Program-made: the position numbers and the translations under genes
The notes under the pieces: model-generated
Told to the model about the DNA's origin: nothing
Seen by the model: only the letters and a program-made list of their open reading frames with translations
Database searches by the model: none
In this document: positions 29,901 through 42,075 of the stretch, piece after piece
How positions within the stretch are numbered: the first letter of the stretch is position 1
How the letters are laid out: the number at the start of each line of letters is the position of its first letter
Assembly: GCF_027744825.2 (NCBI RefSeq)
Contig: NC_071351.1
Span: 17,745,001-17,809,000 of the forward strand
Origin: Synchiropus splendidus
Lineage: Eukaryota > Chordata > Actinopteri > Syngnathiformes > Callionymidae
Reading direction: 5' to 3'
Length of the DNA stretch: 64,000 bases

Positions 29901-31240
29901 GCCAAACATAAAAATTTTGAGAACTTTCGAAAAACACTTCAGACAGCTTAAATTTGTTGTGCAACCACTAGAAAGACCCTTTCTGCTATAGTGGGAGGTG
30001 AAAATTTCATATTCTGAAGCTTTCCTCCAAAGGTATGGCACAATGCAGAAAACGCGCTTACAGAGTGAGATAAGGTGGGTTTCGGAACGCCAAACATAAA
30101 AATGTTGATAACTTTGGAAAAACACTTCAGACAGCTTATATTTGACGTGCAACTACTAGAAAGACCCTTTCTGCTGTAGTGGGAGTTGAAAATTTCATGT
30201 TCTGAAGCTTCCCTGCAAAGTTATATCACAATGCAGAAAACGCGTTTTCAGCCTGAGATAATGTCGATTCTGGAATGCCAAACATAAAAATGTTGATAAC
30301 TGTGGAAAAACACTTCAGACAGCTTAGATTTGACGTGCAACTACAAGAAAGACCCTTTCTGCTATAGTGGGAGTTGAAAATTTAATGTTCGGAAGCTTCC
30401 CTGCAAAGTTATGGCACAATGCAGAAAACGCGTTTTCAATAAGGTGGGTTCCGGAACGCCAAACATAAAAATGTTGATAACTTTGGAAAAACACTTCAAA
30501 CAGCTTAGATTTGATGTGCAACTACTAGAAAGACCCTTTCTGCTATAGTGGGAGGTGAAAATTTCATGTTCTGAAGCTTCTCTGCAAAGTTATGGCACAA
30601 TGCAGAAAACGCGTTTTCAGCCTGAGATAAGGTGGGTTTCGGAACGCCAAGCATCAAAATGTTGATAACTTTGGAAAAACACTTCACACAGCTTACATTT
30701 GATGTGCAACTACTAGAAAGACCATTTCTGCTATAGTGGGAGGTGTAAATTTCAAGTTCTGAAACTTCCCTGCAAAGTTATGGCACAATGCAGAAAACAC
30801 GTATTCAGCATGAGACAAGGTCAATTCCGGAACGCCAAATACAAAAATATGATAAATTTTGAAAAACACTTCAGACAGCTTAGATTTGATGTGCAACTAC
30901 TAGAAAGACCCTTTCTGCTATAGTGGGAGTTGAAAATGTCATGTTCTGAAGCTTCCCCGCAAAGTTATGGCACATTGCAGAAAACGCGTTTTCAGCCTGA
31001 AATAAGGTCAATTGCGGAACGGCAAACACAAAAATGTTGAAAACTTTCAAAAAACACTTCAGTTTAGATTTGAAGTGCAAGTACGACAAAGACCCTTTCT
31101 GCTATAATGGGAATTGAAAATTTCATGTTCTGAAGCTTTCCTCCAAAGTTATGGCACATTGCAGAAAACGCGCTCACAGCCTGAGATAAGGTGGGTTCCG
31201 GAACGCCAAACGTAAAAATGTTGATAACTTTGGAAAAACA
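23958..31240 (+). repeat. About 3-kb higher-order repeat, two full copies and a partial third
   Basis: Copies begin at about 23958, 27140 and 30135 (marker CTTATATTTGACGTG). The first is about 3182 bp and the second about 2995 bp, so the second lacks about one monomer. Marker variants (CAAGCATCAAAATG, CAAATACAAAAATATG, and the 6-bp deletion CTTCAGTTTAG) recur in nearly the same order. The third copy breaks down near 31.2 kb. Confidence 0.75.
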
Positions 31241-33464
31241 GTTCAGACAGCTTAGATTTGATGTGCAACTACTAGAAAGACCCTTTCTGCTATAGTAGGA
31301 TGTTTAAATGTCATGTTCTGAAGCTTCCCTGCAGAGTTATGGCACAATGCAGAAAACTCGTGTTCAGCATGAGACAAGGTCTATTCCGGAAAGCCAAACA
31401 TAAAAATATGATAACTTTGAAAAATCACTTCAGACATTTTAGATTTGATGTGCAACTACTAGAAAGACCCTTTCTGCTATAGTGGGAGGTGAAAATTTCA
31501 TGTTCTGAAGTTTCCCTGCAAAGTTATGGCACAATGCAGAAAAGGCGTTTTCAATAAGGTGCGTTCCGGAACGCCAAACATAAAAATGTTGAAAACTTTC
31601 GAAAAACACTTCAGACAGGTTAGATTTGATGTGCAACTACTAGAAAGACCCTTTCTGCTAAAGTGGCAGGTGAAAATTTCATATTCTGCAGCTTTCCTGC
31701 AAAGTGATGGCACAATGCAGAGAACGCGTTTTGAGCCTGAGATAAGGTTGATTACGTAACGCCAAACATAAGAGTGTTGATAACTTTGGAAAAACACTTC
31801 AGACAGGTTAGATTTGATGTGCAACTACTAGAAGGACCCTTTCTGCTATGGTGGCAGGTTAAAATTTCATGTTCTGAAGCTTTCCTCCATAGGTATGGCA
31901 CAATGCAGAAAACGCGCTTACAGAGTGAGATAAGGTGGGTTTCGGAACGCCAAACATAAAAATGTTGATAACTTTGGAAAAACACCTCAGACAGGTTAGA
32001 TTTGATGTGCAACTACTAGAAAGACCCTTTCTGCTAAAGTGGCAGGTTAAAATTTCATGTTCTGAAGCTTCCCTGCAAAGTTATGCCACAATGCAGGAAA
32101 CGCGTTTTCAGCCTGAGATAAGGTCGATTCCGGAACGCCAAACATAAGAATGTTGATAACTTTGGAAAAACACTTCAGACAGCTTAGATTTGATGTGCAA
32201 CTACTAGAAAGACCCTTTCTGCTATAGTGGGAGGTGAAAATTTCATGTTCTGAAGCTTCCCTGCAAAGTTATGCCACAATGCAGGAAACGCGTTTTCAGC
32301 CTGAGATAAGGTCGATTCCGGAACGCCAAACATAAAAATATTGATAACTTTGGAAAAACACTTCAGACAGCTTAGATTTGATGTGCAACTACTAGAAAGA
32401 CGCATTCTGCTATAGTGGGAGGTTAAAATTTCATGTTCTGAAGCTTCCCTGCAAAGTTACGGAACAATGCAGAAAACGCTTTTTCAGCCTGAGATAAGGA
32501 CGATTCCGGAACGCCAAACGTAAAAATGTTGATAACTTTGGAAAAACACTTCAGACAGCTTAGATTTGATGTGCAACTACTAGAAAGACCCTTTCTGCTA
32601 TAGTGGGATATGAAAATTTCATGTTCTGAAGCTTCCCTGCAAAGTTATGGCAGAATGTGAAAATCGTGTTTCCAGCCTGAGATAAGGTCGATTCCGGAAT
32701 GCCAAACATAAAAATATTGATAACTTTGAAAAAACTCTTTAGACAGCTTAGATTTGATGTGCAACTACGAGAAACACCCTTTCTGCTATAGTGGGAGGTG
32801 AAAATTTCATGTTCTGAAGCTTCGCTGCAAAGTTATGGCACAATGCGTAAAACTCGTTTTCAGCCTGAGATGACGTTGATTTCAGAACGCCAAACATAAA
32901 AATGTTGATAACTTTGGAAAAACACTTCAGACAGCTTAGATTTGATGTGCAACTACTTGAAAGACCCTTTCTACTACAGTGGGAGGTGAAAATTTCATGT
33001 TCTGAAGCTTCCCTGCATAGTTATGCCACAATGCAGAAAACGCGTTTTCAGCCTGAGATAAGGTCGATTCCGGAACGCCAAACATAAGAATGTTGATAAC
33101 TTTGGAAAAACACTTCAGACAGCTTAGATTTGATGTGCAACTACTAGAAAGACCCTTTCTGCTATAGTGGGAGGTGAAAATTTCATGTTCTGAAGCTTCC
33201 CTGCAAAGTTCTGTCACAATGCAGGAAACGCGTTTTCAGCCTGAGATAAGGTCGATTCCGGAACGCCAAACATAAAAGTGTTGATAACTTTGGAAAAACA
33301 CTTCAGACAGCTTAGATTTGATGTGCAACTACTAGAAAGACCCTTTCTGCTATAGTGGGAGGTGAAAATTTCATGTTCTGAAGCTTTATGCAAAGTTATG
33401 GCACAATGCGTAAAACGCGTTTTCAGCCTGAGATAAGGTCGATTCCGGAACGCCAAAGATGAAA

Positions 33465-36092
33465 ATGTTCATAATTCTGGAAAAACACTTCAGACAGCTT
33501 AGATTTTATGTGAAACTACTAGAAAGACCATTTCTGCCATTGTGGAAGTGAAAATTCGATGTTCTGAAGCTTCCCTGCAAAGTTATGCCACAATGCAGGA
33601 AACGCGTTTTCAGCCTGAGATAAGGTCGATTCCGGAACGCCAAACATAAAAATATTGATAACTTTGAAAAAACTCTTTAGACAGCTTAGATTTGATGTGC
33701 AACTACGAGAAACACCCTTTCTGCTATAGTGGGAGGTGAAAATTTCATGTTCTGAAGCTTCGCTGCAAAGTTATGGCACAATGCGTAAAACTCGTTTTCA
33801 GCCTGAGATGACGTTGATTTCAGAACGCCAAACGTAAAAATATTGATAACTTTGAAAAAACTCTTTAGACAGCTTAGATTTGATGTGCAACTATGAGAAA
33901 CACCCTTTCTGCTATAGTGGGAGGTGAAAATTTCATGTTCTGAAGCTTTGCTGCAAAGTTATGGCACAATGCGTAAAACTCGTTTTCAGCCTGAGATGAC
34001 GTTGATTTCAGAACGCCAAACATAAAAATGTTGATAACTTTGGAAAAACACTTCAGACAGCTTAGATTTGATGTGCAACTACTAGAAAGACCCTTTCTAC
34101 TACAGTGGGAGGTGAAAATTTCATGTTCTGAAGCTTCCCTGCATAGTTATGCCACAATGCAGGAAACGCGTTTTCAGCCTCAGATAAGGTCGATTCCGGA
34201 ACGCCAAACATAAGAATGTTGATAACTTTCGAAAAACACTTCAGACAGCTTAGATTTGATGTGCAACTACTAGAAAGACCCTTTCTGCTATAGTGGGAAG
34301 TGAAAATTTCATGTTCTGAAGCTTCCCTGCAAAGTTATGTCACAATGCAGGAAACGCGTTTTCAGCCTGAGATAAGGTCGATTCCGGAACGCCAAACATA
34401 AAAATATTGATAACTTTGGAAAAACGCTTCAGACAGCTTAGATTTGATGTGCAACTACTAGAAAGACCCTTTCTGCTATAGTGGGAGTTGAAAATTTCAT
34501 GTTCTGAAGCTTTCCTGCAAAGTTATGGCACAATGCGTAAAACGCGTTTTCAGCCTGAGATAAGGTTGATTCCGGAACGCCAAACATAAGAATGTTGATA
34601 ACTTTGGAAAAACACTTCAGACAGCTTAGATTTGATGTGCAACTACTAGAAAGACCCTTTCTGCTATAGTGGGAGGTGAAAATTTCATGTTCTGAAGCTT
34701 TATGCAAAGTTATGGCACAATGCGTAAAACGCGTTTTCAGCCTGAGATAAGGTCGATTCCGGAACGCCAAACATGAAAATGTTCATAATTCTGGAAAAAC
34801 ACTTCAGACAGCTTAGATTTTATGTGCAACTACTAGAAAGACCATTTCTGCCATTGTGGAAGTGAAAATTCGATGTTCTGAAGCTTCCCTGCAAAGTTAT
34901 GCCACAATGCAGGAAACGCGTTTTCAGCCTGAGATAAGGTCGATTCCAGAACGCCAAACATAAAAATATTGATAACTTTGAAAAAACTCTTTAGACAGCT
35001 TAGATTTGATGTGCAACTACGAGAAACACCCTTTCTACTATAGTGGGAGGTGAAAATTTCATGTTCTGAAGCTTCGCTGCAAAGTTATGGCACAATGCGT
35101 AAAACTCGTTTTCAGCCTGAGATGACGTTGATTTCAGAACGCCAAACATAAAAATATTGATAACTTTGAAAAAACTCTTTAGACAGCTTAGATTTGATGT
35201 GCAACTACGAGAAACACCCTTTCTGCTATAGTGGGAGGTGAAAATTTCATGTTCTGAAGCTTCGCTGCAAAGTTATGGCACAATGCGTAAAACTCGTTTT
35301 CAGCCTGAGATGACGTTGATTTCAGAACGCCAAACATAAAAATGTTGAAAACTTTGGAAAAACACTTCAGACAGCTTAGATTTGATGTGCAACTACTAGA
35401 AAGACCCTTTCTACTACAGTGGGAGGTGAAAATTTCATGTTCTGAAGCTTCCCTGCATAGTTATGCCACAATGCAGGAAACGCGTTTTCAGCCTCAGATA
35501 AGGTCGATTCCGGAACGCCAAACATAAGAATGTTGATAACTTTGGAAAAACACTTCAGACAGCTTAGATTTGATGTGCAACTACTAGAAAGACCCTTTCT
35601 GCTATAGTGGGAAGTGAAAATTTCATGTTCTGAAGCTTCCCTGCAAAGTTATGTCACAATGCAGGAAACGCGTTTTCAGCCTGAGATAAGGTCGATTCCG
35701 GAACGCCAAACATAAAAATATTGATAACTTTGGAAAAACGCTTCAGACAGCTTAGATTTGATGTGCATCTACTAGAAAGACCCTTTCTGCTATAGTGGGA
35801 GTTGAAAATTTCATGTTCTGAAGCTTTCCTGCAAAGTTATGGCACAATGCGTGAAACGCGTTTTCAGCCTGAGATAAGGTTGATTCCGCAACGCCAAACA
35901 TAAAAGTGTTGATAACTTAGGAAAAACACTTCAGACAGCTTAGATTTGATGTGCAACTAGTAGAAAGACCCTTTCTGCTATAGTGGGAGGTGAAAATTTC
36001 ATGTTCTGAAGCTTTATGCAAAGTTATGGCACAATGCGTAAAACGCGTTTTCAGCCTGAGATAAGGTCGATTCCGGAACGCCAAACATGAAA
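33465..36092 (+). repeat. Tandem 1314-bp duplication of seven monomers
   Basis: The marker ATGTTCATAATTCTGG starts at 33465, 34779 and 36093, exactly 1314 bp apart (7 monomers less 2 bases). Each copy contains two CTCTTTAGACAGC monomers in the same places. Confidence 0.8.
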
Positions 36093-38161
36093 ATGTTCAT
36101 AATTCTGGAAAAACACTTCAGACAGCTTAGATTTTATGTGCAACTACTAGAAAGACCATTTCTGCCATTGTGGAAGTGAAAATTCGATGTTCTGAAGCTT
36201 CCCTGCAAAGTTATGCCACAATGCAAGAAAAGCGTTTTCAGCCTGAGATAAGGTCGATTCCGGAACGCCAAACATAAAAATATTGATAACTTTGAAAAAA
36301 CTCTTTAGACAGCTTAGATTTGATGTGCAACTACGAGAAACACCCTTTCTGCTATAGTGGGAGTTGAAAATTTCATGTTCTGAAGCTTTCCTGCAAAGTT
36401 ATGGCACAATGCGTAAAACGCGTTTTCAGCCTGAGATAAGGTTGATTCCGGAACGCCAAACATAAGAATGTTGATAACTTTGGAAAAACACTTCAGACAG
36501 CCTAGATTTGATGTGCAACTACTAGAAAGACCCTTTCTACTATAGTGGGGTGTTAAAATTTCATGTTCTGAAGCTTCCCTGCAAAGTTATGGCAAAATAT
36601 GTAAAACGCGTTTTCAGGCTGAGATAAGGTGGGTTCCGGAACGCCAAACATAAAAATATTGATAACTTTGGAAAAACTCTTTAGACAGCTTAGATTTGAT
36701 GTGCAACTACTAGAAAGAGCCTTTCTGCTATCGTGGGAGGTGAAAATTTCATGTTCTGAAGCTTCCCTGCAAAGTTATGTCACAATGCAGAAAACGCGTT
36801 TTCAGCCTCACATAAGGTCAATTCCGGAACGCCAAACATAAAAAATGTTAATAACTTCGGAAAAACACTTCAGACAGCTTAGATTTGATGTGCAACTACT
36901 CGAAAGACCCTTTCTGCTATAGTGGGAGGTGAAATTTTTTTGTTCTGAAGCTTCCCAGCAAAGTTATGGCACAATGCAGAAAACGCGTTTTCAGCCTCAC
37001 ATAAGGTCGATTCAGGAACACCAAGCATAAAAATGTTGAAAACTTTGGAAAAACACTTCAGACAGCTTAGATTTGATGTGCAACTACGAGAAAGACCCTT
37101 TCTGCTATAGTGGGAGGTGAAAATTTCATGTTCTGAAGCTTCGATGCAAAGTTATGGCACAATGCAGAAAACGCGTTTTCAGCCTCACATAAGGTCGATT
37201 CCGGAACGCCAAACATAAAAATGGTGATAACTTTGGAAAAACACTTCAGACAGGTTAGATTTGATGTGCAACTACTAGAGAGACCCTTTCTGCTATAGTG
37301 GGAGGTGAAAAATTTTTGTTCTGAAGCTTCCCTGCAAAGTTTTGGCACAATGCAGAAAACGCGTTTTCAGCCACACATAAGGTCGATTCCGGAACGCCAA
37401 ACATAAAAATGTTGATAACTTCGAAAAAACACTTCAGACAGCTTAGATTTGATGTGCAACTACTAGAAAGACCCTTTCTGCTATAGTGGGAGGTGAAATT
37501 TTCATGTTCAGAGGCTTTCCTGCAAAGTTATGGCACAATGCGTAAAATGCGTTTTCAGCCTGAGATAAGGTCAATTCCGGAACGCCAAACATAAAAATGT
37601 TAATAACTTCGGAAAAACACTTCAGACAGCTTAGATTTGATGTGCAACTACTAGAAAGACCCTTTCTGCTATAGTGGGGTGTTAAAATTTCATGTTCTGA
37701 AGCTTATGGCAGAAGTTATGGCAGAATGCGTAAATCTTGTTTCCAGCCTGAGATAAGGTCGATTCCGGAACGCCAAACATAAAAATATTGATAACTTTGG
37801 AAAAACTCTTTAGACAGCTTAGATTTGATGTGCAACTACTAGAAAGAGCCTTTCTGCTACCGTGGGAGGTGAACATTTCATGTTCTGAAGCTTCCCAGCA
37901 AAGTTATGTCACAATGCAGAAAACGCGTTTTCAGCCTCACATAAGGTCAATTCCGGAACGCCAAACATAAAAAATATTAATAACTTCGGAAAAACACTTC
38001 AGACAGCTTAGATTTGATGTGCAACTACTCGAAAGACCCTTTCTGCTATAGTGGGATGTGAAATTTTTTTGTTCTGAAGCTTCCCTGCAAAGTTATGGCA
38101 CAATGCAGAAAACGCGTTTTCAGCCTCACATAAGGTCGATTCCGGAACGCCAAACATAAAA

Positions 38162-39853
38162 ATGTTGATAACTTTGGAAAAACACTTCAGACAGGTTAGA
38201 TTTGATGTGCAACTACTAGAGAGACCCTTTCTGCTATAGTGGGAGGTGAAAAATTTTTGTTCTGAAGCTTCCCTGCAAAGTTATGGCACAATGCAGAAAA
38301 CGCGTTTTCAGCCTCACATAAGGTCGATTCCGGAACGCCAACCATAAAAATGTTGATAACTTCGGAAAAACACTTCAGACAGCTTAGATTTGATGTGCAA
38401 CTACTAGAAAGACCCTTTCTGCTATAGTGGGAGGTGAAATTTTCATGTTCTGAAGCTTTCCTGCAAAGTTATGGCACAATGCGTAAAACTCGTTTTCAGC
38501 CTGAGATGACGTTGATTTCAGAACGGCAAACATAAAAATGTTGCTAACTTTGGAAAAACACTTCAGACAGCTTAGATTTGATGTGCAACTACTCGAAAGA
38601 CCCTTTCTGCTATAGTGGGAGGTGAATTTTTTTTGTTCTGAAGCTTCCCTGCAAAGTTATGGCACAATGCAGAAAACGCGTTTTCAGCCTCACATAAGGT
38701 CGATTCCGGAACGCCAAACATAAAAATGTTGATAACTTTGGAAAAACACTTCAGACAGGTTAGATTTGATGTGCAACTACTAGAGAGAACCTTTCTGCTA
38801 TAGTGGGAGGTGAAAAATTTTTGTTCTGAAGCTTCCCTGCAAAGTTATGGCACAATGCAGAAAACGCGTTTTCAGCCTCACATGAGGTCGATTCCGGAAC
38901 GCCAAACATAAAAATGTTGATAACTTCGGAAAAACACTTCAGACAGCTTAGATTTGATGTGCAACTACTAGAAAGACCCTTTCTGCTATAGTGGGAGGTG
39001 AAATTTTCATGTTCTGAAGCTTTCCTGCAAAGTTATGGCACAATGCGTAACATGCGTTATCAGCCTGAGATAAGGTCAATTCCGGAACGCCAAACATAAA
39101 AATGTTAATAACTTCGGAAAAACACTTCAGACAGCTTAGATTTGATGTGCAACTACTCGAAAGACCCTTTCTGCTATAGTGGGAGGTGAAATTTTTTTGT
39201 TCTGAAGCTTCCCTGCAAAGTTATGGCACAATGCAGAAAACGCGTTTTCAGCCTCACATAAGGTCGATTCCGGAACGCCAAACATAAAAATGTTGATAAC
39301 TTTGGAAAAACACTTCAGACAGGTTAGATTTGATGTGCAACTACTAGAGAGACCCTTTCTGCTATAGTGGGAGGTGAAAATTTTTTGTTCTGAAGCTTCC
39401 CTGCCAAGTTATGGCACAATGCAGAAAACGCGTTTTCAGGCTCACATAAGGTCGATTCCGGAACGCCAAACATAAAAATGTTGATAACTTCGGAAAAACA
39501 CTTCAGACAGCTTAGATTAGATGTGCAACTACTAGAAAGACCCTTTCTGCTATAGTGGGAGGTGAAATTTTCATGTTCTGAAGCTTTCCTGCAAAGTTAT
39601 GGCACAATACGTAAAATGCGTTTTCAGCCTGAGATAAGGTCGATTCAGGAACACCAAACATAAAAATGTTGAAAACTTTGGAAAAACACTTCCAAAGTGT
39701 TAGATTTGATGTGCAACTACGAGAAAGACCCTTTCTGCTATAGTGGGAGGTGAAAATTTCATGTTCTGAAGCTTCGCTGCAAAGTTCTGGCACAATGCGT
39801 AAAACTCGTTTTCAGCCTGAGATGACGTTGATTTCAGAATGGCAAACATAAAA
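38162..39853 (+). repeat. Three-monomer (564-bp) higher-order repeat
   Basis: B-type monomers (CAGGTTAG, AGAGAGA, AAATTTTTTG-like) start at 38162, 38726 and 39290, exactly 564 bp apart. Each is followed by a C-type monomer (ACTTCGG, GAAATTTTCATG), and A-type monomers (CTACTCGAAAG, T-rich run) come in between in most turns. The same types also occur between about 36840 and 38160 in looser order. Confidence 0.75.
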
Positions 39854-41966
39854 ATGTTGCTGACTTTGGAAAAACACTTCAGACAGCTTAGATTTGATGT
39901 GCAACTACTAGAGAGACCCTTTATGCTATAGTGGGAGGAGAAAATTTCATGTTCTGAAGCTTCCCTGCAAAGTTATGGCACAATGCAGAAAACTCGTTTT
40001 CAGCCTGAGATAAGGTTGATTCCGGAACGCCAAACATAAAAATGTTGATAACTTTGGAAAAACACTTCAAACAGCTCGGATTTGATGTGGAACTACTAGA
40101 AAGACCCTTTCTGCTATAGTGGCAAGTTAAAATTTCATGTTTTGAAGCTTCCCTGCAAAGTTACATCACAATGCAGAAAACGCGTTTTCAGCCGGAGATA
40201 AGGTCGATTCAGGAACACCAAACATAAAAATGTTGAAAACTTTCGAAAAACACTTCAGACAGCTTAGATTTGATGTGCAACTACGAGAAAGACCCTTTCT
40301 GCTATAGTGGGAGTTGAAAATATCATGTTCTGAAGCTTCCCTGCAAAGATATGCCACAATGCAAGTAACGCGTTTTCAGCCTGAGATAAGGTCGATTCCG
40401 GAACGCCAAACATAAAAATATTGATAACTTTGGAAAAACACTTCAGACAGCTTAGATTTGATGTGCAACCACTAGAAAGACCCTTTCTGCTATAGTGGGA
40501 GTAGAAAATTTCATGTTCTGAAGCTTTCCTGCAAAGTTATGGCACAATGCGTAAAACGCGTTTTCAGCCTGAGATAAGGTTGATTCCGGAACGTCAAACA
40601 TAAGAATGTTGATAACTTTGGAACAACACTTCAGACAGCTTAGATTTGATGTGCAACTACTAGAAAGACCCTTTCTGCTATAGTGGGATGTTAAAATTTC
40701 ATGTTCTGAAGTCTCCCTGCAATGTTATGGCACAATGCGTAAAACGCGTTTTCAGCATGAGATGAGGTTTATTTCAGAACGCCAAACATAAAAATGTTGA
40801 GAACCTTGGAAAAACACTTCAGACAGCTTAGATTTGATGTGCAACTACTAGATAGACCCTTTCTGCTATAGTGGGAAGTTAAAATTTCATGTTCTGAAGC
40901 TTCCCTGCAAAGTTATGGCACAATGCGTAAAACGCGTTTTCAGCCTGAGATGAGGTTGATTTCAGAACGCCAAACATAAAAATGTTGAGAAGTTTGGAAA
41001 AACACATCAGACAGCTAAGATTTGATGTGCAACTACTAGAAAGACGCATTCTGCTATAGTGAGAGGTGAACATTTCATGTTCTGAAGCTTCCCTGCAAAG
41101 TTATGGCAGAATGCGTAAATCGTGTTTTCAGCCTGAGATAAGGTCGATTCCGGAACGGCAAACATAAAAGTTTTGATAACTTTGGAAAAACACTTCAGAC
41201 AGCTTCGATTTGATGTGCAACTACTAGAAAGACCCTTTCTGCTATAGTGGGAAATGAACATTTCATGATCTGAAGGTTCCCTGCAAAGTTATGGCACAAT
41301 GCAGAAAACGCGTTTTCAGCCTGAGAAAAGGTCGATTCAGGAACACCAAACATAAAAATGTTGAAAACTTTCGAAAAACACTTCAGACAGCTTAGATTTG
41401 ATGTGCAACTACGAGAAAGACCCTTTCTGCTATAGTGGGAGGTGAAAATTTCATGTTCTGAAGCTTCGCTGCAAAGTTATGGCACAATGCGTAAAACTCG
41501 TTTTCAGCCTGAGATGAGGTTGATTTCAGAACGCCAAACATAAAAATGTTGATAACTTTGGAAAAACACTTCAAACAGCTTAGATTTGATGTGCAACTAC
41601 TAGAAAGACCCTTTCTGCTATAGTGGGAGGTGAAAATTTCATGTTCTGAAGCTTTCCTTCAAAGTTATGGCACAATGCAGAAAACGCGTCATCAGCCTGA
41701 GACAAGGTGGGTTCCGGAACGCCAAACATAAAAATGTTTATAACTTTGGAAAAACACTTCAGACAGCTTAGATTTGATGTGCAACTACTAGAAAGACCGT
41801 TTCTGCTATAGTGGGATTTGAAAATTTCATGTTCAGAAGCTTCCCTGAAAAGTTATGGCAGAATGCGTAAATCGCGTTTTCAGCCTGAGATAAGGTCCAT
41901 TCCGGAACGCCAAACATAAAAATGTTGATAACTTTCGAAAAGCACTTCAAACAGCTTAGATTTGAT

Positions 41967-42075
41967 GTGCAACTACTAGAAAGACCCTTTCTTTCTAGTA
42001 GTTGCACCAGAAAGAAAGGGATTTTATGTAGTTGCACATAAAATCTAAGCTTCAAACAGCTTAGATTTTATGTGC
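41967..42075. repeat. Snap-back inverted patch inside the satellite
   Basis: Three nested inversions lie in about 110 bp: arms 41967-41983 and 41991-42007 (17 bp, perfect, 7-nt loop); 42021-42029 and 42036-42044 (9 bp); and 42034-42051 and 42058-42075 (18 bp, perfect, 6-nt loop). The part between is monomer sequence in reverse orientation, the only such place I saw in the array. It looks like replication template switching between strands. Confidence 0.8.
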
